This document shows, in pieces, positions 1-7,993 of a stretch of DNA of 13,557 bases. Each line of letters starts with the position of its first letter. Within the stretch, counting starts at the first letter, position 1. Under the pieces are notes generated by a model that did no database searches, was not told the DNA's origin, and worked only from the letters and a program-made list of their open reading frames with translations. Location of the stretch: positions 1 to 13,557 of the forward strand of contig CAZHTS010000113.1 in the NCBI GenBank assembly GCA_964535315.1. The letters are read 5' to 3'. Source of the DNA: CAZHTS01 sp964535315 (GTDB taxonomy: Bacteria; Chloroflexota; Anaerolineae; Anaerolineales; Anaerolineaceae). A program made the translations under genes and the position numbers.

Positions 1-729
1 GTGATAACCATTCAGCCCATAGAGCATCAGGTTGATTTTTGCCATCTGCACACAGCTCCGGTCGATGTCCTGACCGTAGAACTGCACCAGCCCGTAGTCC
101 AGCGCCCAACGCGGGCAGCGGCTGGCGGCGGCCAGGAGCATGACGCCCGAGCCGCAGCAGCAGTCGCAGACGGTGACCGGCTCGACGTGCGGCAGTGCAG
201 CCGGCAGCACCCGGCCGAAGAACCACGCTTCGGCCTCTTGTGCGTTCTGACAGGCCAGCCCGGCCAGGGTGAGCGCCTGGGCCAGCGGGTCTCTGGCAAT
301 GGCGGCTTTGATGCGCTCGTGGATCTGCGCCTCAATCCCCTGCATGCTCATCTCGGCCATTGCCTCGGCGATGGCGTAGGGGGTGAAGAACTGGCCGGAG
401 TGCTTGTTGGGCATGCCGAAATCCATGTAAACTGTTCCCAGGGTGTCTTGCCATGTGAACAGACTGTCGAGCAGAATACCGAAGGCGGCGCTGAACTCCG
501 TCCAACACCAGGGCTGTGGATAGTGGCTGCGCAGCCGGCTCCACAACGCCTGGGTCTCCGGGGTGTCGGTCAGGGGCAGGCTCTGCCGGGCCGAGCGCAA
601 GTGGGCCGGCAGCGCTTCCAGTGCAGCCTGCGCCAGATCCAACCAGTCGTCGAAGATTTGCGACGGGCTGTGTCCACTGGCGGTGATTCGCTCCAGATGC
701 TTGATGATGTCGGCGGTGTGACGGTTCAT
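1..729 (-). CDS. N6-adenine DNA methyltransferase, N-terminal part (cut by window edge)
   Basis: Only the first 243 codons are present; the gene runs off position 1. Reverse-strand translation gives an all-helical N-terminal region (residues 1-90). It is followed by GQFFTPY at 112-118, the signature preceding the catalytic domain in type I/IIG-like N6 methylases. The SAM-binding motif I variant CDCCCGSG is at 188-195 and YGQDID is at 218-223. The target-base motif NPPY would lie beyond the edge. The family transfers methyl from SAM to adenine N6 in DNA. The ATG at 729 is preceded by AAAGGAAG at a good distance. The gene belongs to the minus-strand clamp cluster and has its own CCGGTTAA element upstream. 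No specificity subunit or restriction gene is adjacent in view, so it may be an orphan or plasmid-type methylase. A long plus-strand reading frame over the same bases is a shadow of this gene. Confidence 0.85.
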   Translation of the reverse strand, partial: MNRHTADIIKHLERITASGHSPSQIFDDWLDLAQAALEALPAHLRSARQSLPLTDTPETQALWSRLRSHYPQPWCWTEFSAAFGILLDSLFTWQDTLGTVYMDFGMPNKHSGQFFTPYAIAEAMAEMSMQGIEAQIHERIKAAIARDPLAQALTLAGLACQNAQEAEAWFFGRVLPAALPHVEPVTVCDCCCGSGVMLLAAASRCPRWALDYGLVQFYGQDIDRSCVQMAKINLMLYGLNGYH

Positions 730-758
730 GGCGGGTCTTCCTTTGAGGTGAGATGTAC

Positions 759-774
759 TTACCGTCTTAACCGG
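759..774 (-). promoter_or_regulatory. CCGGTTAA element upstream of methylase gene
   Basis: Reading on the minus strand, CCGGTTAAGACGGTAA ends 29 nt before the methylase start codon. It matches the element upstream of the clamp gene at 15 of 16 positions and shares the CCGGTTAA core with the one upstream of the small gene. Its placement suits a promoter core or an operator shared by the element's genes; which of these is inference. Confidence 0.5.
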
Positions 775-792
775 CTGGCGCGGGAAAAGTTC

Positions 793-821
793 GGGGGCGC
801 AGCCGTAAGGACTGCGCCCCC
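793..821 (-). terminator. Hairpin after the 68-residue ORF
   Basis: A perfect 10-bp stem (793-802 with 812-821) encloses a 9-nt loop. It lies 23 nt beyond the stop of the small minus-strand gene. On the minus strand the stem is followed within a few bases by a short run of four T, as in a weak intrinsic terminator. The hairpin also sits just upstream of the methylase promoter region, so it would insulate the two genes. Confidence 0.55.
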
Positions 822-844
822 ACAGGGGAGGAAGATGGCATGGA

Positions 845-1051
845 TTAGTGGGTGAGCGGGTCGCTGCGCTCCAGCCGGGCGCCGTCGTTTTGCCAGCGCT
901 CGAGTAGTCCCCGGCGCTGGAGGATGGGGACGATGCGGATGCGGGCGTCCTCGATGGACGTGGCCCACACGCTGACCAGGGGATGACCGGTGCGGTCGAG
1001 GGCCAGCCAGGTGTGCAGCGCCGGCCGGCCCCGGAAAGGATTGTGGTTCAT
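845..1051 (-). CDS. Small hypothetical protein, 68 aa
   Basis: I do not recognise this family. The product is a soluble, Arg-rich 68-residue protein with no signal peptide or membrane segment. Its middle (around WATSIEDARIRIVPILQRRG) looks like a short alpha/beta unit. The call as a real gene rests on context. An AAGGAG ribosome site lies 5 nt before the ATG, a CCGGTTAA element lies 60 nt upstream, and a terminator-like hairpin follows the stop. Between the element and the ribosome site there is a 6-bp hairpin, CTGGCC/GGCCAG (1081-1099), which might affect translation. It lies between a beta-clamp gene and a DNA methylase gene on the same strand, so a role in replication or maintenance of a mobile element is possible but not shown. 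Confidence 0.6.
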   Translation of the reverse strand: MNHNPFRGRPALHTWLALDRTGHPLVSVWATSIEDARIRIVPILQRRGLLERWQNDGARLERSDPLTH

Positions 1052-1111
1052 GAGTGCTCCTTGTACGGTTAGTGAGGAAGCTGGCCTTTGAGCGGCCAGG
1101 TGGTGTTTCCT

Positions 1112-1127
1112 CTACTCTATTAACCGG
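1112..1127 (-). promoter_or_regulatory. CCGGTTAA element upstream of the small ORF
   Basis: On the minus strand this reads CCGGTTAATAGAGTAG and ends 60 nt before the start of the 68-residue gene. It shares the 8-base core plus the GTA further along (12 of 16 positions) with the element upstream of the clamp gene. It is the weakest of the three copies outside the core. Confidence 0.42.
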
Positions 1128-1218
1128 CGCCGGAGTCTTTTGTTTGGAGGCAATTTGCCGGTGGATGCAAGCAGCGAAATTGAGGGCGGGTGGGGCCTGA
1201 GGTGAACGTGGTTTCGGG

Positions 1219-1353
1219 TATAATGACCTTGCTTCTGGCCAGCGTGGTGTCTGGCCCGGTTAGTGCAAACGCCCCGGCGAAAGCTGGGGCGTTTGGCTAC
1301 AGAGTGTCAAAAGCATTGCCGCGCTGACAAAGACCAGCGCCGGCTGGCATTTT
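1219..1353 (+). ncRNA. Candidate structured RNA in the clamp-gene 3' gap
   Basis: The 359-bp gap between the clamp gene and the small ORF has no supported gene. It does hold a perfect TATAAT (1219-1224), without a convincing -35 box. Then come hairpins at 1237-1256 (GGCCAG/CTGGCC), 1266-1295 (13 pairs including one G-U, closed by a GAAA tetraloop) and 1318-1344 (9 pairs with one bulged C). A TTTT run follows at 1350-1353. A short plus-strand transcript starting near 1231 and ending at that run would fit. The bases could equally be a set of terminators or a replication or recombination site. The RNA call is inference. Confidence 0.25.
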
Positions 1354-1354
1354 C

Positions 1355-1393
1355 TCCCTAAAACGCCCCAGGCAAGTGGGGGCGTTTTAGGGA
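1355..1393 (-). terminator. Strong hairpin after the clamp gene
   Basis: A perfect 15-bp stem (1355-1369 with 1379-1393) encloses a 9-nt loop and starts 17 nt after the clamp stop codon. The inner stem (AAACGCCCC/GGGGCGTTT) repeats that of the tetraloop hairpin at 1266-1295, so arms of the two hairpins could also pair with each other. There is no T-run on the minus strand, so termination is inferred from position and stability. Confidence 0.5.
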
Positions 1394-1410
1394 AAGATGG
1401 GCGCCGGCGT

Positions 1411-2505
1411 TTAGCCGAGCATCATGGGCATGATCAGGTGACGGTAGCCCTCCGTCTCAACCGGGGTGACGATGGCCGGCGAGTGCGGGTTGCACAGACG
1501 CAGGGTGGCCCGCTCGCCGCATACGTCCACGGCCTGGCGCAGGTAGGCGGCGTTGAAGGCGATCTCGAACGGCTGGCCCTCGGGCAGCCCGTCGATCTCG
1601 GCCGGCGCCTCGTCGCAGCCGGCGCCGATGTCGTCGGATGTGCCGCTGATGGTGATCTTGCCCGGTGAGAGCAGCAGGTGGGCCGAGCCGCTGCCGCTGG
1701 ACGAGACGATCTCGACCCGGCGCAGGGCGGTGGACAGACTGTGGGCGTCCAGGGTGGCCTGGATGGGCAGCTCGGCGGGGATGATCTTGCTCACGTCCGG
1801 GAAGCGCCCCTCGATCAGGCGCAGGCACATGCGGGTGGCGCAGCCGGTTACGTAGCCGTAGCCGTTCCGAAAGCCGATTTGCACGTTCTCGCCTTGAGCC
1901 AGGGCGGCCATGCGCTTGAACTCGCCGGCCGGCGCCAGCGCCTCAAATTCGGCCTCCAGCGGCAGGCAGGCCAGCGCCAGGCGGAAGCCGTCCGAGGCCT
2001 CGGCCTTCAACTGACCGTTGCCGGCGAGCAGATGCACACCCTGCAACACCGGGCGAGCCTCTTCGCGTGAGGCAAAGGGCGCCACCTGGCGGGCGATCTG
2101 GGCCAGCAAGGCGGCGGGCAGGGTGGCGGTGGGCAGATCGGCGGGGAAGTCCATGGGTGGGAACTCGTTGGCCGGCAGGGTGTGCAGCGTCCAACTGGCG
2201 CCGGCGCAGGCGATGTCCAGCCGGCTGCCGGATAGAGCAAGGGCCACGTCGGCGTCGGGCAGGGTGGCGACGATGTCGGCCAGGGCCGAAGCGCGCACGC
2301 AGACGGCGCCGGGAACCTCGACCGAGACGGCGGTCTCGGTAACGATGCCGATCTCCAGGTTGGTGGCGGAGAGAGACAGCCGGCCGTCCGGGCCGGCTTG
2401 CAGCAGGACGTGGCTCAGCACGGGCAGGGTGGCTTTGCCGGCGACGGCGGGCAGTACGGCAGCCAGGCTGCTCTGGAACGACTTCTTGGGGGCGGTGAAT
2501 TTCAT
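1411..2505 (-). CDS. dnaN: DNA polymerase III beta subunit (sliding clamp)
   Basis: This 364-residue product has the full length of a bacterial beta clamp (E. coli about 366). The family forms a dimeric ring around DNA and tethers polymerases and other clamp-binding proteins. Three domains follow one another at roughly 1-120, 125-245 and 246-364. The start MKFTAPKKSFQSSLAAVLP, the central segment EARPVLQGVHL and the C-terminal end LIMPMML are typical of the family. An AAAGGA ribosome site precedes the ATG by about 10 nt, and a CCGGTTAA element lies 47 nt upstream of it. It is surrounded by a methylase and an unknown small gene rather than dnaA, recF or gyrB. This suggests an extra clamp carried by a mobile element rather than the chromosomal housekeeping copy, though this window cannot exclude the latter. 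Confidence 0.92.
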   Translation of the reverse strand: MKFTAPKKSFQSSLAAVLPAVAGKATLPVLSHVLLQAGPDGRLSLSATNLEIGIVTETAVSVEVPGAVCVRASALADIVATLPDADVALALSGSRLDIACAGASWTLHTLPANEFPPMDFPADLPTATLPAALLAQIARQVAPFASREEARPVLQGVHLLAGNGQLKAEASDGFRLALACLPLEAEFEALAPAGEFKRMAALAQGENVQIGFRNGYGYVTGCATRMCLRLIEGRFPDVSKIIPAELPIQATLDAHSLSTALRRVEIVSSSGSGSAHLLLSPGKITISGTSDDIGAGCDEAPAEIDGLPEGQPFEIAFNAAYLRQAVDVCGERATLRLCNPHSPAIVTPVETEGYRHLIMPMMLG

Positions 2506-2552
2506 GGTTCAGGTGTCCTTTCGGGGATGAGATGGGCTGGTTTTTGGCCAGG

Positions 2553-2568
2553 TTACCTTCTTAACCGG
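2553..2568 (-). promoter_or_regulatory. CCGGTTAA element upstream of dnaN
   Basis: On the minus strand this reads CCGGTTAAGAAGGTAA and ends 47 nt before the clamp start. It differs at a single base from the element before the methylase gene. The stretch between here and the divergent helicase gene (2569-2784) must hold the helicase promoter. I see only a weak TAAAAT there (2646-2651) and a short inverted repeat TTACG/CGTAA (2742-2759), and no convincing full promoter. Confidence 0.5.
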
Positions 2569-2784
2569 ATTGGGACACGAGGGTTCAGGACGAATCCGGC
2601 AAGAATTGGCGTCTGTTGAGAACTGGTGTATCTACCAATAGGGTGTAAAATTAAAACGCTGTGCTGCTCAGTGGAGGTTTTGGATCGAGCAGGATGAGGA
2701 TGCGTTTCGCCGGTTATTTTCGCGGCAATCGAAAGGATCGTTTACGGTTGTCGACGTAAGCCCACTTACCGAACAGGGGATAGC

Positions 2785-5700
2785 ATGAACGTTTTTGACC
2801 TTCGCAGTTCTCTCATTCAAGATTATTCTTCTTACATCTCCAGTTTCATCCGCATACGCGATGCCAGGATCAAAGATTATGTCGATCAGAGTATCGCCCA
2901 GGGTTTGCTATGGCCGGATCCATTGATCCAGCTCAACCCTACTTTTGAGCCTGGCAATTGGATCGATACGCTGGTCGATGAAGGGCTGCTCAACAAGGAA
3001 TGCAAGCGGATATTCCGGCGCAAGAAAGAGGCGGATGACTTCGGTCAACCTTTGCGCTTGCACAAACATCAGGAAGACGCTATCCGCACGGCCCGAGAAG
3101 GACACAATTACGTATTGACCACCGGCACCGGCTCGGGCAAAAGCCTGGCGTATATCATCCCCATCGTTGACTTTGTGTTGCGCAACGGAAGCGGCAAGGG
3201 AATTCAGGCGATCATCGTTTACCCCATGAATGCCCTGGCAAACAGCCAGTGGGGCGAACTGGAGAAATTTCTGAAATTCGGTTATCCGGATGGAAAAGGC
3301 CCGGTCAGCTTCGAGCGCTATACCGGCCAGGAAAGCGTACAGGAGAAGACCCGGATCATGTCCAACCCGCCGGACATCCTGTTAACCAATTACGTCATGC
3401 TGGAACTGATTTTGACCCGGCTCAAAGAACGTGAGACGCTGGTCAACGCCGCGCAGGGTTTGCGTTTCCTGGTGCTGGACGAGTTGCACACGTACCGCGG
3501 GCGGCAAGGGGCGGATGTGTCGATGCTCGTCCGCCGTGTACGAGAAGCATTACACGCCAATCATTTACAGTGTGTGGGCACCTCGGCGACGTTGGCCGGC
3601 GCAGGCAGCCTGGATCAGCAGCGGATTGAGGTCGCCAGAGTTGCCTCGGTGCTGTTTGGAGACCGGGTACAGCCCGGCCATGTTATTGGAGAGACGTTAC
3701 GCCGCGCCACGGTTGAGAACGTGCTCACCGACGCGGAGTTTATTGGCCGACTCAAAACGAGTATTCAGCAGCTGGACTTACCCAACAGCTTTGACGAATT
3801 CATTCGTCATCCGCTGGCAAGTTGGGTTGAAAGTTGGCTGGGCCTGACCAGAGACAAAGAGAGCGGGCGCCTGGTGCGCACCCACCCCAAGAGTCTAACC
3901 GGTGAGGATGGCGCCGGCCGGGAACTCAGCCGCCTGACCGGTTTACCCGAAGGTGAATGCGTCCGGGCGTTGCAGGCGATCCTGTTGAGAGGGTATGCAA
4001 TTGGCAACCCGGAGACCAATTTCCCCGCTTTCGCTTTCCGGCTACACCAGTTTATCAGCCGTGGGGATACGGTCTACGCGTCGGTAGAGACCGAAAAGGA
4101 TCGATATGTTACCGTGTACGGCCAGAAGTTCGTCCCCGGCGAACGCGACAAAGTGTTGCTCCCCCTGGCTTTTTGCCGCGAGTGCGGGCAGGAATTTTAT
4201 GTCGTCTGGCGGATGAGAGACCGGCAGGGTGAGGCTGAGGTTTTCTTGCCGCGCGAGCTCAGCGAAACTCACGACCTGGATGGCGGCGAACCCGGTTTTC
4301 TGTATTTGAGCCAGGAGAACCCCTGGCCGGCAAACAGTTATGACGCTATCGACCGGCTCCCAGATGATTGGGTCGAAGAGAATAACGGCGAACTGGTCAT
4401 CAAAAAGAGCCAGCGCAAGAATTTGCCTGAAGCGATGCAGATAGGGCTGGATGGAAGAAAGACAGAGAACGGCCAGTATGCTGCTTACCTGCGAGCGCCG
4501 TTCCGCTTTTGCCCGCATTGCGGCGTGTCTTATGGGGCCCGCCAGTCCTCTGACTTTGCCAAACTGACCGAGCTTAGCTCGGGCGGGCGCTCTACCGATA
4601 CGACTATCCTCAGCATGTCGCTGATCCGGCGTTTGCGGAGCGACGAGGCGTTGCTGCCCAAGGCAAGGAAACTGCTCAGCTTTACCGATAACCGCCAGGA
4701 TGCGTCGCTTCAGGCGGGGCATTTTAACGATTTTGTGGATATTGCTTTGCTTCGCTCGGCGCTCTATCGAGCGGTCAAGCTGAGCGAACAAAACGGGGTT
4801 TCGCACGATGTCTTAACGATGAAGGTTTTCCAGGCGCTGGATCTGCCGGCAGTGTATTACGCCAGCGACCCGGAAGTCCGTTTTGCCCAAAAAGCCGAGA
4901 CCGACCGTGCCCTTCGGGAAGTATTGGGCTACCGCATTTATCGCGACCTTAAGCGTGGCTGGCGTATCACTTCTCCGAACCTGGAACAGTGCGGCCTGCT
5001 CAAAATCGAATATGCTTCCCTGGATGAATTGTGTGCGACAGAAGACATCTGGCAAAACACACACCAGGCGCTTGCTGCGGCCACGCCGGCAACCAGGGAA
5101 CGCGTTGCCAGGGTGCTGCTGGATTATATGCGCCGTGAACTGGCCATCAAGGTGAGCTACCTGGACGCAACGACCCAGGAAAGCCTGCGCCAGTTGAGCA
5201 GCCAGCGGCTCATTGCTCCCTGGGCCATGGATGAAAACGAAAGCCTGGAGCATTCGTCGGTATTGTTCCCCCGGCGAAAACTGGGCGATCAGGAGGAATA
5301 CGGCGGCAACCTGTATCTCTCTCCCAGGGGAGGATATGGTCAATACTTGCGGCGCAACACCACTTTCCCGGAGTATCACGATCGCCTCTCCCTGACCGAT
5401 ACCGAAGACATCATCGGGCAGATACTCAACGGCCTGCGCATTGCCGGCCTGGTGGAACGGGTGGTCGATGAAAAAGACGACGTCGGCGGCAAGCCGGGGT
5501 ACCAGTTACTGGCCTCAGGCATGATCTGGAAGGTTGGCGATGGCACCCAGGCTTTCCATGACCCGATCCGGGTGCCAAGAATGCCCGAGGGCGGCGGCAG
5601 AACGAACGACTTCTTTGTGGCGTTTTACCGGACGGTGGAAAAGACGGTGCTGGGGATTGAGGCGCGCGAACATACCGCCCAGGTGCCTGCCGAGCAGCGT

Positions 5701-7992
5701 GAGGCGCGAGAAGAGCGCTTTCGCGCCGGCGTTTTGCCGATCCTTTTCTGCTCGCCCACGATGGAACTGGGGGTGGACATCTCCGAGTTGAACGCCGTCA
5801 ACCTGCGCAACGTGCCGCCTACGCCGGCCAATTACGCCCAACGCAGCGGACGCGCCGGCAGAAGTGGGCAGCCGGCGTTGGTGTTTACTTATTGCACCAT
5901 CGGCAGCCCACACGACCAGTACTATTTCAAGCGCCCGGGGTTGATGGTTTCCGGGGCGGTTACCCCGCCGCGCATCGATCTGACCAACGAGGACCTGGTG
6001 CGCAGCCACGTTCAGGCCATCTGGCTGGCCGAATCAGGCCTGGATTTGCGAGAATCGTTAAGAGACCTGTTGGATCTCAACGCCCCCAACCAGCCCTGTC
6101 TCGATTCTGTGCGCGACGCTCTAAATTCGCAGACCTGCCGCGCCAGGGCAAAATTGAAGGCGCAGGCAGCGTTGAGCGATGCCGAGAACGAGTTAAAGCA
6201 AACGGATTGGTGGAATGAAAACTGGTTGAGCAACGTGTTGTCCCAACTCGATCTGGAGTTCAACCGGGCCTGCCAGCGCTGGCGCAATTTGTATCAGGCG
6301 GCCATGAACCAGTTGGAGGTACAGCATCGCATCATTAAGGACGCCAGCCGGTCTGCTCAAGACAAACGCCTGGCGGAGCGTTTGTACCAGGAGGCCAAGA
6401 GCCAACTCGAACTGTTGACCGAGGCGGAGAATATCATCCAATCCGATTTCTACTCCTATCGCTATTTTGCCAGTGAAGGCTTCCTGCCCGGATACAGCTT
6501 CCCGCGCTTGCCGCTTTCGGCGTATATCCCTGCCCGGCGTATCCGTAACCAGAACGACGAATTTCTGTCGCGCCCGCGTTTCCTGGCCATTTCTGAGTTC
6601 GGCCCGCGCTCGATCATCTACCACGAAGGTTCGCGGTACATCATTAACAAGGTTAACCTGCCGGTTTCCGAAACGGGTGAAGGTCTTACCATGACCCGCG
6701 CCAAACAATGCCCGGTTTGCGGGTATCTCCACCCGGTTACCTCAGGGGATGGTCTGGATCGCTGCGAACGTTGCGGCTCGCTGTTGGAAATGCCGCTGAA
6801 CAACCTTTTCCGTTTGCAAAATGTGTCGACCAAACGCCGGGATCGTATTTCCTCGGATGAGGAAGAGCGCTTGCGCCAGGGATATGAATTACGTACGGCC
6901 ATCCGCTTTGCCGATCACGGCGGGGTCATTTCCGCTCGTACCTGTGAGATTCACGCTTGCCCACAAGACGGGGCCGGCGAGGGCGAATTGATCGGGCGGC
7001 TAACTTATGGCCATGCGGCGACGTTGTGGCGCATCAATCTGGGGTGGCGCAGGCGTTCTAATCCGCAGCAATACGGGTTTATCCTCGACACCGAGCGAGG
7101 GTATTGGGCGCGTAAAGACGACGATCAAACGGCTCAGGAGCTGGATGATCCGATGTCGCCGCGCACAATGCGGGTCGTTCCCTTTGTCGAGGATCACAAG
7201 AACTGTTTGCTTTTCGAGCCGGCAGACGCTCTGGAGTTGGAGCAGATGGCGTCTTTACAGGCGGCCTTGAAGAACGCCATTCAAGTGGAATACCAGTTGG
7301 AAGACAGCGAACTGGCGGCGGAACCCCTGCCGGACGGTAACCAACGGCGATTTATTCTTTTCTACGAGGCGGCGGAGGGCGGGGCGGGCGTTTTGCGCCG
7401 CCTGGTCGACGACCCTGGGGCTTTTGCCCGGGTGGCCGGCCAGGCCCTGCGGCTGTGTCACTTCGACCCGCAGAGCGGTGAAGACCTGCGGCATGCCCCC
7501 AACGCCAAAGAAGACTGCGAGGCGGCCTGTTACGATTGCCTGATGAGCTATTACAACCAGATGGATCATCGTCTGCTGGATCGTCAGACGATCAAGAGCT
7601 TCCTCATGCAGTGTAGCCAGAGCACTTCGACCTCATCGCCCCAATCTGTTTCACGGGCCGAACATTACCGGCGGTTGCTGAATCTTTGCCAGTCTGACCT
7701 GGAACGTGAATGGCTGGCGTTCATCGAAGGCGGCAATTATCGCCTGCCCAGCCATGCGCAATATCTTTTGCAAGACTGTCACACCTGCCCGGATTTCTTT
7801 TACGAGCAGGAACACGTGGCGATCTATGTCGATGGCCCGCACCATCTGTACCCCGAACGTAAGCAGCGCGACCGGATTCAGCAGGACTGTATGGAAGACA
7901 GCGGTTATACCGTTCTCCGCTTTGGATTTTCGGAGGATTGGAAATCTACCCTCCAGAAATATGTGAGCATCTTTGGGACTGGAGCAGGGTGA
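2785..7992 (+). CDS. DEAD-box/DUF1998 helicase with C-terminal PD-(D/E)XK-like domain
   Basis: This 1735-residue protein heads the defence-like operon. The N-terminal RecA domain has Q-motif-like LHKHQ (92-96), Walker A TGTGSGKS (113-120), DELH (232-235) and TSAT (266-269). The second RecA domain has MELGVDI (993-999) and motif VI QRSGRAGR (1019-1026). Cys pairs C464/C467 and C576/C579, a zinc ribbon C1309/C1312/C1327/C1330 and the DUF1998/MZB cluster C1558, C1578, C1582, C1585 are visible, with the family motif SFTDNRQDA (632-640). The last about 100 residues (PDFFYE 1669-1674, IYVDGPHH 1680-1687, then an R-rich helix and VLRFGF) resemble DUF559/MTES_1575-type PD-(D/E)XK nucleases. The ATG has an AGGGGA ribosome site. 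Related helicases (MrfA/YprA, DISARM DrmA/DrmB) act in DNA repair and antiphage defence. Defence is inferred from the fusion and neighbours. Confidence 0.9.
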   Translation: MNVFDLRSSLIQDYSSYISSFIRIRDARIKDYVDQSIAQGLLWPDPLIQLNPTFEPGNWIDTLVDEGLLNKECKRIFRRKKEADDFGQPLRLHKHQEDAIRTAREGHNYVLTTGTGSGKSLAYIIPIVDFVLRNGSGKGIQAIIVYPMNALANSQWGELEKFLKFGYPDGKGPVSFERYTGQESVQEKTRIMSNPPDILLTNYVMLELILTRLKERETLVNAAQGLRFLVLDELHTYRGRQGADVSMLVRRVREALHANHLQCVGTSATLAGAGSLDQQRIEVARVASVLFGDRVQPGHVIGETLRRATVENVLTDAEFIGRLKTSIQQLDLPNSFDEFIRHPLASWVESWLGLTRDKESGRLVRTHPKSLTGEDGAGRELSRLTGLPEGECVRALQAILLRGYAIGNPETNFPAFAFRLHQFISRGDTVYASVETEKDRYVTVYGQKFVPGERDKVLLPLAFCRECGQEFYVVWRMRDRQGEAEVFLPRELSETHDLDGGEPGFLYLSQENPWPANSYDAIDRLPDDWVEENNGELVIKKSQRKNLPEAMQIGLDGRKTENGQYAAYLRAPFRFCPHCGVSYGARQSSDFAKLTELSSGGRSTDTTILSMSLIRRLRSDEALLPKARKLLSFTDNRQDASLQAGHFNDFVDIALLRSALYRAVKLSEQNGVSHDVLTMKVFQALDLPAVYYASDPEVRFAQKAETDRALREVLGYRIYRDLKRGWRITSPNLEQCGLLKIEYASLDELCATEDIWQNTHQALAAATPATRERVARVLLDYMRRELAIKVSYLDATTQESLRQLSSQRLIAPWAMDENESLEHSSVLFPRRKLGDQEEYGGNLYLSPRGGYGQYLRRNTTFPEYHDRLSLTDTEDIIGQILNGLRIAGLVERVVDEKDDVGGKPGYQLLASGMIWKVGDGTQAFHDPIRVPRMPEGGGRTNDFFVAFYRTVEKTVLGIEAREHTAQVPAEQREAREERFRAGVLPILFCSPTMELGVDISELNAVNLRNVPPTPANYAQRSGRAGRSGQPALVFTYCTIGSPHDQYYFKRPGLMVSGAVTPPRIDLTNEDLVRSHVQAIWLAESGLDLRESLRDLLDLNAPNQPCLDSVRDALNSQTCRARAKLKAQAALSDAENELKQTDWWNENWLSNVLSQLDLEFNRACQRWRNLYQAAMNQLEVQHRIIKDASRSAQDKRLAERLYQEAKSQLELLTEAENIIQSDFYSYRYFASEGFLPGYSFPRLPLSAYIPARRIRNQNDEFLSRPRFLAISEFGPRSIIYHEGSRYIINKVNLPVSETGEGLTMTRAKQCPVCGYLHPVTSGDGLDRCERCGSLLEMPLNNLFRLQNVSTKRRDRISSDEEERLRQGYELRTAIRFADHGGVISARTCEIHACPQDGAGEGELIGRLTYGHAATLWRINLGWRRRSNPQQYGFILDTERGYWARKDDDQTAQELDDPMSPRTMRVVPFVEDHKNCLLFEPADALELEQMASLQAALKNAIQVEYQLEDSELAAEPLPDGNQRRFILFYEAAEGGAGVLRRLVDDPGAFARVAGQALRLCHFDPQSGEDLRHAPNAKEDCEAACYDCLMSYYNQMDHRLLDRQTIKSFLMQCSQSTSTSSPQSVSRAEHYRRLLNLCQSDLEREWLAFIEGGNYRLPSHAQYLLQDCHTCPDFFYEQEHVAIYVDGPHHLYPERKQRDRIQQDCMEDSGYTVLRFGFSEDWKSTLQKYVSIFGTGAG

Positions 7993-7993
7993 A

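Noticed and set aside
1..855. Long open reading frame on the plus strand at the left edge
   Set aside because: The minus strand over 1-729 encodes clear N6-methylase motifs; the plus-strand product has low-complexity, shadow-like composition and no recognisable family.
2018..2530. 170-codon plus-strand frame opposite dnaN, and similar frames at 1678-2070
   Set aside because: These are antisense shadows of a GC-rich clamp gene, without ribosome sites or family signatures.
2614..2651. Sigma70-like promoter (TTGAGA and TAAAAT) before the helicase operon
   Set aside because: The spacing is about 24 nt, too long, and the boxes are weak; a promoter must exist in this gap but I cannot place it.
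4042..4806. 254-codon minus-strand frame inside the helicase gene
   Set aside because: It lies fully opposite conserved helicase zinc-finger and SFTDNRQDA coding sequence; no independent support.
7973..7993. TTG start for the Nudix gene seven codons upstream
   Set aside because: It lies within the helicase coding end and lacks a ribosome site; GTG 7994 has GGAG upstream and starts right at the Nudix domain.
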